Notes: a model not told the origin generated them from the letters alone. Positions 23,399-35,761 are shown, numbered from the stretch's first letter. The stretch: DNA of 64,000 nucleotides from Megalopta genalis (GCF_051020955.1 NW_027476093.1:2571001-2635000); one strand, 5' to 3'. Numbers and translations are program-made.

Positions 23399-23631
23399 CT
23401 CCGCGGGCGGCTTGCCAGCAACGCTGACGCACTCGATCACCAGCTTCCGGTCCTCCGTGGTGATAAGAGAGTCGCCCTGAAGGATCTTCGGCTTCTGCGG
23501 CGGAACCAGGACGCTCAGCTTGGCGAATCTCGAGCGCAAAGCCGGTTGGCCGTCGTTCGTCGGCGAGGCCTGACACTGGTAGGTGCCGTCGTCCTCCAGT
23601 TCCACCGGGAATATGTGCAACGAGAAGTCGC
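23399..23631 (-). CDS. IRRE-family Ig cell-adhesion protein, second coding exon (end of Ig1, start of Ig2)
   Basis: This 233-nt exon sits between a good acceptor (...TTGCGTTCCAG at 23632) and donor (GTAAG from 23398). After two bases that complete a Gly codon shared with the upstream exon, it encodes 77 residues. They begin DFSLHIFPVELEDDGTYQC, the end of an Ig domain with the classic D-x-G-x-Y-x-C motif whose Cys pairs with the Cys in the upstream exon. The linker RSRFAKLSVLVPP leads into domain 2, which opens KPKILQGDSLITTEDR and shows its first Cys in IECVSVAGKPPAE. Insect Kirre/Roughest proteins share this wording closely. These are five-Ig transmembrane proteins of the nephrin/Neph group that mediate myoblast fusion and axon, eye and nephrocyte contacts. 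The exon ends exactly after a Glu codon (phase 0). Ig2's partner Trp and Cys, domains 3-5, the membrane segment and the tail lie outside the window. I cannot tell a kirre from a roughest orthologue from this part, so no symbol is given. Confidence 0.93.
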
Positions 23632-24223
23632 CTGGAACGCAAGAAAATGATGCAGTTTTACCAGTTTCGTCTCGATCGAGTTTACCGCGATCCGAAAAAT
23701 TGCGCCTTCTTTTATCGCGTTATCGAGGCTCTTCGAAGTTGTAAGACGACCTTGACCGACCAGACCTCATCGATACACCGGTTCGCAGTTTTGCGCGTCG
23801 CTTCCGACGACGATTCGGCCGGCAAATTTTATTTGTTAATATTTGCCGCGCGTAAACTGCGGTAACGCGCGAATTCGCAACACGCTAGTCGACCGGCTAC
23901 TATTTATTTACCTCGGCAATGGTCACAAATTTCCAATTATGGAATTGATCAAAGAACATGAAGCGGCTAGGGTAAAAAGAGCAATACTTGGTTCATCCGC
24001 GACGCGTTTACGTAAACAAATTGTTGTCTATTTTTTTAGCTGCACGCACTCGTTACCGAGCCACTGCTCGTTTGTTCGTTCTTTCGATTATGCTTTCGGT
24101 TGCTTTACGTAAGAAACTGAATGATTCGATTGTTTAACTCCAATTAGCTGGTCGTTGATTCCTATTATCGGAACTAATCGCTGCTGAACAGTTGAGCCGA
24201 GTATTACAATATTTGTTTGTGCT
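23632..24223. other. Intronic noncoding stretch
   Basis: Unique-looking sequence with short frames only. Confidence 0.6.
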
Positions 24224-24535
24224 ACTTAACCTAAAACTGATAGCAAGATGATAATAAGACATGATAATAACAGGATTAAATTAATTTGTGATACTACAGA
24301 ATATGTAGTTCATTAACATATTTTTATATGAACGCTTTTACTGAATGAACTTACTTTACTATGAACTTACTTAACCTAAAAGTGATAACAAGATCATAAT
24401 AAGGCATAATAATAAGATTAAATTAATTTGTAATACTACAGAATATGTAGTTCATTAACATATTATTATATGAACGCTTCTATCATTTGTATAACAGATA
24501 ATTAACACGTATAATTAAAAATGACTGCTTAATTT
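24224..24535. repeat. Tandem duplication, period about 145 bp
   Basis: The block ACTTAACCTAAAACTGATA through GTAGTTCATTAACATATT... at 24224-24343 recurs at 24369-24485 with few changes. A third, shortened copy (TTAATTTGTAATACTACAGA) lies at about 24608-24690 inside the neighbouring family D element. Confidence 0.8.
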
Positions 24536-24877
24536 TATCAACCCTTCGCAGTCGAAGCTATTTCAACTGTAAATCTAGAATAATTTTTCTGGCTTATAGT
24601 ATTACAAATAAAAATTAATTTGTAATACTACAGAATTTAACATATTTTTATATGAACACTTTTATCATTTGTATAACAGATAATTATTATCACCGTAAAT
24701 CTAGAATAATTTTTCTGGCTTATGGTATTTTTATTTTATATGACAAAGTGCATTTTATGCATATAATATTATTTATATTATGAATATAATTTTTTGTTAA
24801 TATAAAAATGATCTTAGAACGTGATATAACAAATTTCAACGGTGCCTCAGAGTCACCACTCGAGTACAAAGGGTTAA
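24536..24877. mobile_element. Family D (piggyBac-like) MITE, expanded by an internal insertion
   Basis: The left end ACCCTTCGCAGTCGAAGC and the right end CACTCGAGTACAAAGGGTTAA match the other D copies. The centre is swollen by about 110 bases. The segment CGTAAATCTAGAATAATTTT occurs twice (near 24571 and 24693), bracketing a piece of the adjacent tandem repeat. Confidence 0.75.
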
Positions 24878-25768
24878 TATTTGCGAATATTTGCGAACGT
24901 CGAAGAAGTAATCGTCGCCATATAAGTTCGCTTCGTAATTTTCGTTCAATCGAACGAAATACTTTAATTTCATGAAATTTTCGAGGTTCCTGTCGCGGTC
25001 GTGTTAAGACAGGAAGCGGATCTCGAGAGTACGAGAAACGTCGGGGGGGGGGGGGCTCCGTCGCGTTTGTTCCATCGTGAAAATCGCTTCGATATTGTAT
25101 TGCTGAATTTTTACGTTCGAGCCAGACGACGTGCGAAAGCCGTGCTTAACTGCGTAACGGCGCGCCGTTACGATTGTCAACGTTTCGGGGTCGTGCGGTG
25201 CGAAATGTAACAGGAGCATGGGGGGGCGTGACTCTGGCGCGACGAACAGAAGTTTCTCACTTGATAGGAGAGACCCGGTATCGGCGGGAGCGACGAGAAA
25301 TGGAACAAGCAGGGGTCGGGTAGAAAACCATTTACCCCCGTTGATTGAAACTAACGGTTTACGAGCGTCTGCTCGATGGTATCGCGCCGGGGCCGTACGC
25401 AGGAAATTTCTCCGACTGACGGTTTTATTTTGAAATCTCCGCGTATACGTGTAAGCTGTCAGAAACAACGCGGCTTCCGTGCAGCGCGAATCGACGGGAA
25501 TTAGAACGGTCCGCTGCCGAGGCCGTCAGCGAACTCGCATTTTTCTCCCGGCGCCATTGACCTCACCCCCCGGGGGCCGTCCTCGTTCAGCCAGCCGCGC
25601 CACACCCCCCGTTCCCCTCGGTTATGTCAAAACGAGGATACACCTCGAAGCAGCCGTTCCCGGCTCCTCCGCGGTATCGCGACGATTATCGATACGAGGG
25701 ACGACGGCCGATCGGCCGTTCAAGTAAATTCTCCCTCGATCGATTCGCGACCGACCGACCGGCCGCGG

Positions 25769-25815
25769 CCAACCATCCATCCATCTATCTATCCAGACAT
25801 CCAGACATCTATCAT
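25769..25815. repeat. (CATC)n-type degenerate microsatellite
   Basis: CATCCATCCATCTATCTATC followed by CCAGACAT repeats. Confidence 0.85.
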
Positions 25816-25990
25816 TCTGTACGGGAACCCCTCGCGCCCCGGCTGCCTCACCGCGCGCCGATCTATGCAACCGATTCCCTCTCGGCTCGCATTTCTTTCA
25901 TTCCATTCATGCAACTTTCACGAGAACCGCCTGTACGGCATGCACGGCCAAGCAATTGTGCTTCGGCTCCACCGAACGGATGAAACCGAA

Positions 25991-26035
25991 ACGAACGAGC
26001 GAACGAACGAACGAACGAACGAACGAACGAACGAC
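25991..26035. repeat. (ACGA)n tetranucleotide microsatellite
   Basis: About eleven ACGA units. Confidence 0.95.
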
Positions 26036-27782
26036 CGGACGGGCGAGGACCGGAACCGGAGGAGGGATGGACCGACCCGCGACCGACGGAGACAGGGGAC
26101 GCAAATGGAAAAATGGTATCGTCTCGCCTGTACGCCACCGCCGATTATTCCACTGCTAGATCGTCGCTGACTTACGACTAAACTTTCCCCCTTATTTCCC
26201 GGCCTTTGTTCGGACCACGCTGCTCGACGACTTCCGCCTCGCTGGGCGGCCAAGGGGATGAACTCCGCGGCGTTCTCTGCGCGCCGATCGTGTGCCGCCC
26301 CTGGCCGCTTGTCGCGACTAACAGATTCACGAAAACTGTAATCGTGAGTTTGTAAAATCGTGAATTTCTCCTTGTCGGCCGGTTAGATATTCTTGCGTCG
26401 TTACGATGATAGCCGAGACTAGCTATAAAATACGTGTGTACACGTGCATCCGTTTACACATGCAGTTCATATATCCGTTTTTATGCTTGTAGTTCATATA
26501 TTCGTGCTTTAAGCTGTGCTCTTTTTATCGTACGAACGACGGACCATTTTTACAACTATACGATTCACGATACTTTTAATTGTTTCCAGCTTTAATCATC
26601 AGTTTTTCAAATGTTTTTGAGGGTACTTAGCTTTGTAGTACTGTTAGTCTTTTTATTATCTCCAGAAGAACACGATTTTATTTTGTTAAATTTCCAAACA
26701 TTGAGTGATTTAATCTCACGAGTGTTGTCATCTTAATGTATCTTATTATCTAACTAAATTGCCTAATAACATTTAATCTATTATCGATTATAGTATTTAG
26801 AGAAAATGTAAATTTTTCTCAAATCAAAATAAACGATCAACAGATTATAAATGATTAACTGAAATATCACGACGTTTTCATATTTCGCGCTTAACATAAC
26901 CTAGTACATTATACCCACATCGGAAATGACTTGCATCATTCGTAAAAATCGAACGTTTGGTCATTTAGTTAATGCAATGACGATTACATGTTCAATATTA
27001 TAAACGGATTCGGGACAAATATTATTTTCCGCTAAAATATCTGTGTTGATATTTGTGATGAAATTGAACACACCGCTTGTATGATTCGAGCGCATTAAGC
27101 ACCCTCTGTGTTGTTTCCAGAAAAATCGGTATATTTAACCGAGAAAGTAATTTCCATTAGCTTCTCTTAAATAGTTGAATTACATTACGCAACGTTGGAA
27201 CGCCACCCGGCAGAAAATGCAAACATTTCCCCTCTCGATTCAACGCGATACAATTAAATTTGATGCAAGTACCTACTAGCATAATGAACGATCGATAATC
27301 GACTATATTAGATTGATTAAAAATAATCGCGATAAAATGAACGCCATCGAATATAATGTTTTATCATTGTAATTTACCGGATAACGAAATAAACGATACT
27401 TACGTAAAATGCTCAGATTTCCAGCAGCACTCAACGTATTAACGGCTAACGAATTCGATGAAATCGAATCATTCGGGCCCAATGAATAATCAGCATCGAC
27501 GGGAGCGAACGTTTCGCCAATTTCGAAAACTGGACACGTTAAGCAAATTCATGACTCAATTTGCATTCTGTAATAAAACTCGCGAGCTACCTCAGATAAT
27601 TTACGCACGATGCGACGCTCCAAAGGACTGCCGACAGTCGCTTCGACTGAACGATGTTTTTGATGTTTCACCGGTATAAACAGCTTGTTTAATAAATCAC
27701 TTATTTCTAAACGCGACAATTATTCTTCAAATAATAATTGTAGTAGAAATTGTCACATCGTATCAATCGCCGTGCTTCGATG

Positions 27783-27984
27783 AACAATAATGTCTCTCTA
27801 ATTGATGCTCAGATTGTCCATAAAAATGGACAATTTGGGAAGAGGAGCCTTGCGGCTCGTTTTTATAGTCACCGATTGTCAACGATTATAAAAACATAGT
27901 ACAAAGCCGAAATGTTCGTGTCTCCTGTTCCCAAATTGTCCATTTTTCTGCTCAATCTAAGCGTCAGTTAGGGAGACGTTACTA
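27783..27984. mobile_element. Family A MITE, old copy
   Basis: AACAATAATGTCTCTC to AGGGAGACGTTACTAA. Both terminal TA borders are eroded and the GGAGATACGATT block is deleted from the left arm. Confidence 0.85.
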
Positions 27985-29050
27985 AATTTCGAATAAAGTT
28001 GTCGCCGGTAGCAAAATCTATTATTAATAATATTTACAATATCTAATTTATGATATATAGAACGTAAAAATGCTGAAAACGTAACCGACGTCGTACAATA
28101 TTAATTGTACGTGTTCAATATTAATTAAATAATACGCTTGAACGTTACGAAATGTTTCGGGTTGTTCGCGATCACGGTGAAAGCGTCGAATGAAACAAGC
28201 GACTCTGTCTTATTTCATTCGAAAAATCCGTATCCTATTTAATAGATATCGCCGAGACGACGCTCGGGGACGCGCAGCGTTCTCAGCGTTGCAAGGAGAC
28301 GCGCGTAGGGCATCCCTCAAAGCCTCGCTGCACGGAGCTTTACTTAGCGTTCTTACTTAACGTCTCAGCCTGTGCATCAAACGACGAACGATGAGGCCGG
28401 TCGAAAGTGGATAATCCGCGACGTGTTTTCTTCGGGGGGATGCATGCATCTCGGCGCCCCGGGTTACGTTGGCTCGCGATTCTCGTCCCGCGAACAGCAA
28501 TCTCCGAGGAGGCAATAAACGTCGCATCCCATTCCTTTTACGCGGCGCTGAAAGCCACGCCAGATACATATTAGCGTATCGCGGAAACAAAAAGGATTTC
28601 CAGCGCGGCGCCGCGCCGCGCCGCGGCGTTCCCGTTTTCCCCCGCGGTCGCAATATCGCGGAAAATTGGAGACCGGCTGCGTGTATCGTGTGTCGCGGGC
28701 GATAAAGGCGCGTCTTATCGCGCCGCGGACAAGACGCCCCGAGCTGCGAATGGAAATTGGAATCGTGTTTCTCATTTTCGTCCGTTTACGCCGCTTTATC
28801 TTAGTCCCCGGCGCCGCGCGCGACCGTATCCCCGTTGCATTCCAGAAGAAACTCGCGAAATTGTTTCCGGATCGACGGAGGAAACAACGAGTGTATGGCA
28901 CGATTGTTCCGTAGAAGGCTTTATCTATCTATTATGCTGTGTCATCTATCGTCTCCGGGCGTTAAGAATATTGTTCAATCCTTTCTATCGTCGTCTTCGT
29001 TTTAATCCTCGAGCATCTTCGCTGTTTAGGCTTACGTAAATAGGGTTGAT
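27985..29050. other. Intronic noncoding stretch, GC-rich 28.2-28.9 kb
   Basis: CpG-rich core with overlapping frames on both strands and no recognisable product. Confidence 0.55.
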
Positions 29051-29420
29051 TTCTATATCTGCAAATATCTGTGCAGACTTTGTGTTTAGAAATAATTGTT
29101 TCAGGGAAAATATTGTGCCCGATTATATAGCTGTGATTATTTGTTATATTATATATTATTATTATATATTATATATATATATATTATTTCTACGCTATAT
29201 CTGCAAATATCTGTGCAGACTTTACGTTTAGAAATAATTGTTTCAGGGAAAATATTGTGCCCGATTATACAGTCGTGATTATTTGTTATATTATATATTA
29301 TATATATTATTTCTACGCTATACCTGCAAATATCTGTGCAGACTTTACGTTTAGAAATAATTGTTTCAGGGAAAATATTGTGCCCGATTATATAGTTGTG
29401 ATTATTTGTTACATTTTATT
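29051..29420. repeat. Three-unit tandem repeat (about 107-137 bp units)
   Basis: Units begin at 29051, 29188 and 29311. Each contains CTGCAAATATCTGTGCAGAC, GAAATAATTGTTTCAGGG and GTGCCCGATTATA and, in the first two, ends in a TA-rich tract. The length differences come only from the TA tract. A frame is open through all three units, but the changes are not biased to silent sites, so I read it as noncoding. Confidence 0.92.
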
Positions 29421-30584
29421 TATGCGTAATTATATTTTACTATTCACCCGAATGACAAAGCAACAAATCGAATACAAATATTCCGATTACGATAGAAACA
29501 GATGAAAGACCGTATAAAAAATTGCACAGGGCGCGGCGAGGCCAACAAAATGCGGGCATTCCCTCCGGTCCAGAAACCGCCCTTACTCGCCGGCGGTTTC
29601 AAAAATGATTCACACTCGTGGGCGCGTTAAACTTGAAGGGATTCCCGTGCATTAGGGGGGACAATAATTAGCACTCCTCCCGGGGCGAGACCATTCAGGG
29701 AACTTTTGGAACTCCGGTGGCCAGGAAGCCGGGCTCGCACCACCGCGAAGCGCGCGTTTACCCTGCCGCTTCGGTAATTACTTGCGCGGGGAACGCCGTC
29801 GTCGTCGTCGTCGTCGTCGCCGCATTCGTCGCGAATGATGCTGGGCAAGGCCAATGACACGAAGAAACTCGGCCCGAAGTTACTCCGCGGCCGTAACTTT
29901 CTCGTAAACAAAACCGGAGGGCCGTGGAAAAGTCGCGGGATGTCTTGAATCACCTGGGAAACTCGTTCAGCGCAGGAGGGTCGTTTCATTTCCCGTCGGA
30001 GGTAATGCTAAAAGGAAAGAAAACAAAGGGGAGAGATAATATAAATGCGAACGGAGGACAGAGGCGGGACAGAAGCGGGACAGAAGCGTTAAACGATTCC
30101 TACGGCGCGGCGGACTGCCGCGTCGCGTCGTTATTTCAAGCATATGAATCGGAAACTTGAAAATTTTGCGCTCCGATAATTTATCACAATGCCGCGCGCC
30201 GGACTACGATCAAACTGAACGTTCCATTTGTTGCCTTGGTCCATCAAACTTTAGCGCGGCGGGACCTTTATTCTCGAAAACGGAACGTAACGACGGAAAA
30301 TGCCTGAAATGGAATTAATCGGTGTTACGCGGGATGCTGCCTGATTCCGCGCGAAACGACAAGTCGAAAATGTGGAACATCGTTGTCTCGCGACTCCGCC
30401 GTTGTTCTAGGCGCGATGAATTCGCCTCGGCGAACGTGTTTGCTCGTTGCTTGTCGTCGTCTTTGGTTACGGCGCGCGTCTCGACACGCGTGTTCCACGG
30501 ATATTTTTAACGATTCTTCCTTCACGGTTTTCCAATTTTTCTTTTCCTAGCGCACCAATTCCGCTTCGCTCTGTCACTCCAAAT
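29421..30584. other. Intronic noncoding stretch, moderately GC-rich
   Basis: Contains a (GTC)n run. No gene is supported. Confidence 0.55.
29796..29820. repeat. (GTC)n trinucleotide repeat
   Basis: Eight GTC units. The minus strand would read Asp repeats. Confidence 0.92.
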
Positions 30585-30660
30585 CAGTAGTTCTCAACCT
30601 TCTTTCGCGTATCAATCAATTGGTATCCCACGAAGTCCACTTTGTATCAGCCGACCTTAA
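30585..30660. mobile_element. hAT-like transposon end
   Basis: CAGTAGTTCTCAACCTTCTT is very close to the widespread hAT terminal motif CAGTGGTTCTCAACCT. No matching inverted end was found within a few kb, so this is at most a remnant. The right limit is arbitrary. Confidence 0.5.
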
Positions 30661-31810
30661 ATTGTTGAAAAATATGGGAAAACGAGATGGCTGAATTTTT
30701 GTTTATTTCAAACGCAAGCCGGTCTCAAGATTTCATTTTGCTCCTGTTGCTCCTGTTTAATTCTGATCCTGTTGTTTCGCATAAATATCTAGACGCGACT
30801 GGAAGCAAGGAGAAGTCATTTATCCATAATTTCTCTCCATAAACATATTTTTCTCTTTGTCATTCTATGTCCTCGTACTTGAATTCCTTAATCCTATAAT
30901 ATTAACTTCGCTCGTTTCCGATGTTTATTCTCGGTTTTACGACTTGAAAAACTGCGATGAAGAACGGAAAAACTTCGAGGAACGAAGCAGCGAGGAATTC
31001 GAGAGGCCAGGCGTTCTCGATCACGAAGTTCCGTCAAACGTTTCCGTCGATGCACAGCTGCGAAGGAGCTCGAAGTGTAAAGGATGGGCGATCGTCCGTC
31101 GATGCGACGCCGTCACGGTCGACTTCACCGGCAGAAATCTCGGTTTCCAAGATACAATTCCAGAAATTACCGACCAACCGTACGGACAAAGGGCGGAAAG
31201 AGCGACGCGAAGACGAGGGCGACGAAGAGACTCGGCCGATGCGAGGCGGCGAGAAGAGACGAGCCGAACGAGAGACAACGGTGGAAAGGCTTTCGCAGGG
31301 TGGCTGGTGGAAGAGAGCTTTAACGACTAACTGGATACGGCGAAACAATGCATCGCGAACAATTAGTGTTGGACCGGGCGCAGTCGGTGATATTACAAAC
31401 GGCTATAATTAATTTTAATTACGCGAAACAGGTAACGAACACTTCGCTACAGACAACTATGATTAATTGCACCCTGTCCGACTGGAAGGCATAGATCGTT
31501 CCTGGATCTGGAGATCGTTTAGCGAGGATGTTACGCATTTCGGTTAACTGGCGCATCTTGATAACTCGCTTTGACCCGTTGCCTGCATAATTTGCGAATT
31601 TACTGCGCGGCCTTGCAAGTGAAATCAACCTTACGCGGGCGCGATGAAAGATTCGCTTGTTGCTGGAATTTAGCGAGGTTGAACAGAGTTGTTCGATAAC
31701 GGATACTTTTTACTCAACCTCTCGATTTAATTTACAATTTGATCGAGTAATTTATTACGTCGGAAATGAAATATGCATTCTGATTATCTATTCGCTGCGA
31801 TCTGTCTCTC

Positions 31811-31867
<57 letters not shown>

Positions 31868-32105
31868 GCGACTCCTTTAATTTTAGAACTTTCGCCTTAT
31901 TGTACTCGTTCATTAAATAGGTCAGCCCCTTTACTTATTCAATCCGTTCGTCGTGTGCTTCTATGAAATTAACTAACGCGAGCCATCTATTATACGTACG
32001 TACATGAACTGTTTGCACTCGGAACTCTTGTTCCGGATTTTTACTTCGATTCAAGTTTGTACAGCAAAATTACAATTTTTACAAAACTTGCTTTCAGTTA
32101 CTGAG
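30661..32105. other. Intronic noncoding stretch
   Basis: Overlapping frames at 30857-31412 (plus) and 31021-31348 (minus) have no recognisable domain. A CT microsatellite is listed separately. Confidence 0.55.
31802..31866. repeat. (CT)n microsatellite
   Basis: About 30 CT units, nearly uninterrupted. Confidence 0.95.
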
Positions 32106-32319
32106 TACAGTAATGTCTCCTTGACTGACGCTTAGATTGCGCGCAAAAATGGACAATTTGGGAAGAGGAGATACGATTATTCGTGTCTTGCGTCTCGTTT
32201 TTATAATTGTTGAAAATCGGTAATTATAAAGACGAGGCGCAAGACTCAAATTAATCGTATCTCCTACTCCCACACTGTCCATTTTTGCGCGCAATCTAAG
32301 CGTCAGTTAGAGAAACATT
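32106..32319. mobile_element. Family A MITE, CGTCTTGCGTCTC subtype
   Basis: Left end TACAGTAATG. The right end stops at GAGAAACATT and runs straight into the next copy. Confidence 0.88.
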
Positions 32320-32516
32320 CAGATTGTGTACAGAAATGGATAATTTGGGAAGAGGAGATACGATTATTCGAACCTTGCGATTCGTTTTTATATAGTTACG
32401 AATTGTCGACAATTATTAAAAAAGCGAGCTGCAAGGCTCGAATAATCGTATCTCCTCTTCCTGAATTGTCCAGTCTTGTGCACAATCTGAGCGTCAGTTA
32501 GGGAGACATTACTGTA
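32320..32516. mobile_element. Family A MITE, left terminus lost at the junction
   Basis: Enters at CAGATTGTGTACAGAAATGG, fused to the preceding copy. The right end CATTACTGTA is intact. Confidence 0.88.
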
Positions 32517-32858
32517 AATATTAGACTGTGAATCTTTATGCGAAATAAAAAGTATTTCCATCCATTGCAACAAACGTGAATCCAATAGAAACTTCTTTCG
32601 TTAAGAATTTCAATGAATTGAAAGCAATACAGTAATTTCTCCCTAACTGACGCTCAGATTAGCGACAGTTAGGGGGACATTACTGTAAATATCAGACTGT
32701 GGATCTTTATGCGAAATAAAAAGTATCTCCATCGATTGCAACAAACGTGAATCCAGTAGAAACTTCTTTCGTTAAGAATTTCAATGAATTCAAAGCAATA
32801 CAGTAATGTCTCCCTAACTGACGCTTGGATTGTCCACAAAAGTGGACAGTTTGGGAAG
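32517..32858. repeat. 171-bp tandem duplication (family E plus A terminus)
   Basis: Positions 32517-32687 and 32688-32858 align without gaps at an offset of 171. Each unit starts with the E segment (GACTGTG(G/A)ATCTTTATGCG through TTCAATGAATT(G/C)AAAGC) and then enters a family A left end. The E parts span about 32517-32627 and 32688-32798. Confidence 0.88.
32628..32687. mobile_element. Minimal 60-bp family A derivative
   Basis: Only the outer parts of both arms remain (TACAGTAATTTCTCCC...AGTTAGGGGGACATTACTGT), joined at GCTCAGATTAGCGACAG. All of the inner hairpin is deleted. Confidence 0.88.
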
Positions 32859-33018
32859 AGGAGATACGATTATTCGAGCCTTGCAGCTCGTTTTTATTGT
32901 TGTCGACAATTCGTAACAATAAAAACCGAGACACAAGGCTCGAACAATCGTATCTCCTCTACCCAAACTGTCCATTTTTTCTCACAATCCGAGCGTCAAT
33001 TAGAGAAACATTACTGTA
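32799..33018. mobile_element. Family A MITE, complete
   Basis: TACAGTAATG to CATTACTGTA, with several changes in the loop (TTGTTGTCGACAATTCG). Confidence 0.9.
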
Positions 33019-35357
33019 TGTATATCGGAGAAATCTCCCGGATGCTAAGGGCTAAGACTAATCCGTGATTTCAACAAGTCTTCGACCGAACGATGCGATC
33101 GTTCCGTAAATCGGGCCGCGCTCGCTCGGAGTAGGTTCGCTAAAATTACGAAGGAAATTGTACAATCTGTTGGCTGCGTGCGATCATTTGTCAAGTGTAT
33201 TCGAGGCCTAGAGAGGAAACCTTTTAATAGAGACTGATGGACAGGAGGAAGTTGATTAATCGAATGGCTCCCGAGTTTGTGCCGCATCCATTAGTAGTTT
33301 CAAAATAGAAACGTTAGTCCGCGATTTATTATCAGACGGCGCGAGATTCGATACTGTATATCAGTGTATTTTGATTGCGATTGGATCTGCCATAGATAGA
33401 CGTCTGGAATTTCGAGCGAACTGACGAAACCAATTTGCTTGAACTTGATACAGGAATCATTAGATTCGTTCCGTCGACTAAACAATGGCGAACGATCGCG
33501 TGCTCGTTCTCGTGTGTCAAATTGACAATAAAATATCAATGTAATAAAAGGTGAACAATTTCTTTCACAAAATATTTCATCGAAGATAAAGAAAGAACAT
33601 ATTTGCATAATGTTCTATTCACATTTTCCGCATAGAAGCTGTTTTCAGCTGTTTTTCACACAATTTAACTACTGCAAAGCGACTGCTATATTCACTTGTT
33701 ATGGCTAATAATTCGTTAAAAATTCCTCCGAAGTATTATTTCCGAGCTCTCCGTATTAGCATAAAATAATGGAACAATATATTCTAAAACTTGAAAACAG
33801 CGTCAAATCGTTGACGATAGGAGGAGCCGATAAAATCGTTGAATTATCGCGACGTCGTGTGCCGAAATAAGAATCCTTTCGCAAAATTTGTAAATTCCAA
33901 TCGAATTTCCGGCGCGCTGGGAGAAAGGTCGCCGGCTCTTTTATCCAGCCCGGAAACGAACGCAGGGTATGTCGAGCGACGCGCAATATCCGTGAATTTT
34001 CGAATTCAAAATCAGGCCACTTTTCCGGCCGGTTCTCGGCGCTCGGGCGGGGCGGGGCGGGAGGCGAGGACTCGGCCGGGACAATAATGGGAAAACGAAA
34101 AATTTGAATAAACGCCGAAAACGGACGCGTCGCGTTCATCCCGGCGAATGTAGGTTAGCTTCGCCTTGTTCTATTTACATGCTTGAATACCGATAATAAT
34201 CTAGATTTATCGTGACGGCGTGTCAATCAACGCGGCTATTACCGTCATTATTATTTCGGTTAATTGGATCGCAATTTCTGGTTACATTCCCCCGTGCGCC
34301 GGCTGAAATATACGGCATTATCATTTCGAATCTGGCCACGCGAAGGGAAACCGCGGTGTCGCGATGCGGCTGCCGTCTGGACGTTTCGTTTTTCCTCTAT
34401 TTTTTTTTCCGCCCCTGTTGCCGACACTTTTTTTCGTTCTTTCCCGCGGCATAATTATACCGTCGGCGAGATCGCGGCCGTTTCATTAGGATGGAGAACC
34501 GAAAAAGAACGAGAAGTAGGTGACGAATATTTAATAAAGACACGCGGAAAACATTGGAACGATGAGTTCTAATTTTTCCGAGTCTACTATCTACGATTCG
34601 AAATTTCTTGATCGAATTGTGGCCATTTCGATCGCGTGCCGAGTCATCGACATAATCTAATAATTTCGTTCGAGGTTCTCGTGTAGGAATTTTTAAGATT
34701 CCTATCGGTAAAAGACTGTCGAAAGTAAAAGTTAAATTATAGCCCGAAAAGTATTCGTACACCGAGTTTCAAATATTTGATAAATCGTCGATATTCGAGC
34801 CGTTATAATGCTCGATTCTCGGACATGTCGCGATCATCTCCATTCTGTAAATTAATTGCTGTATTTCCGATAATCTTTTGTCAATTAGCGTGTCAATTAC
34901 TTCCCTTAATAATCGGACATGTCAATGTTATTGTAACTAGATCGTATCGTTCCTCATTGTCGAATACAGTTATCTACCGATAGATCTTGCGGATTAGTAT
35001 GCGATCTGCGCAGGATCGATGATTATTTCCTGCCGTTCTGTATTTCGAATCGCAACATCCATAAACAGTATACAATCGTTTCGATGCGAAAATCGATCAA
35101 CGAGTCTCACACCTTGCATAATTATACCATTTTTGTTGTCTCCAGAGTATATTCCTCGGAAATGATCGTTTTTAGAACTTTTATGCGGCGCAATTCAATT
35201 AGAAGATAACAAGAAATCTTTTCTTTCTGTAATAATTAGACGCAAAGTATACGATTTAAACTTATTCTTTTTCTCAAAATCATATTTTTTAACATAATGT
35301 GCACTAACTCTTGTCGTTAACTGGTTAATTTGGATTGCCTGTTCTTCATCAGCATAC
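33019..35357. other. Intronic noncoding stretch
   Basis: Mixed composition. Frames at 33756-34139 (minus) and 34212-34572 (plus) show no recognisable product. No repeat copy was identified. Confidence 0.55.
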
Positions 35358-35570
35358 TACAGTAACGTTTCCCTAATTGACACCTAAATTGTGCAGAAAT
35401 ATGGACAATTTGCGAAGAGGAAGATTATTCGAGCCTTGCGGCTCGTTTTTATAGTTATCGATTGTCAAGAACTATAACAATGAAGCGCCAGGGTTGACTA
35501 ACCGTATTTTTTCTTCCCAAATTCTCCATTTTTGTTTCCAAGCTGGCCACCAATTACGGAGAATTTACTG
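35358..35570. mobile_element. Family A MITE, first of a four-copy array
   Basis: Diverged subtype with AATGAAGCGCCAGGGTTGA in the right arm. The right end is TTTACTGCACAG instead of TTACTGTACAG. Confidence 0.86.
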
Positions 35571-35761
35571 CACAGTAATGTCTCTCTCATTGACGCTCAG
35601 ATTGTCCACAAGTCTGGACAATTTGGGAAGAGAAGATGCAATTTTTAGAGCTTTGCACCTCGTTTATTATAGTTACCGATTGTTAAGAACTATAACAATG
35701 AAGCGCAAGGATTGAATAATCGTATTTTTCAAGCTGGTCGCCAATTACGGATAATTCACTG
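35571..35761. mobile_element. Family A MITE, second of the array
   Basis: Same subtype (AATGAAGCGCAAGGATTGA) and the same ...ACTGCACAG junction on both sides. The right arm lost the CCCAAATTGTCCATTTTTG block. Confidence 0.86.

Larger units (their letters stand above)
24878..27782. other. Intronic noncoding stretch: GC-rich 25.0-26.3 kb, AT-rich after
   Basis: The GC-rich half holds microsatellites and overlapping repeat-driven frames on both strands (for example Ser-Phe-Val-Arg runs on minus over 25991-26035). The AT-rich half holds nothing recognised. No exon is supported. Confidence 0.55.

Noticed and set aside
26425..26450. E-box-like ACGTGTGTACACGTGC as another minisatellite site
   Set aside because: A single isolated occurrence without the TAATTAAGGTT spacer. 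Chance is sufficient.
30857..31412. Pair of overlapping plus-strand frames of about 150 codons
   Set aside because: Highly charged Arg/Glu-rich text with no domain, and the two frames overlap each other and minus-strand frames.
34745..34780. Possible Tc1-like terminus (CCCGAAAAGTATTCGTACACC)
   Set aside because: It resembles the motif near 2670, but no inverted partner, TA border or coding remnant supports it.
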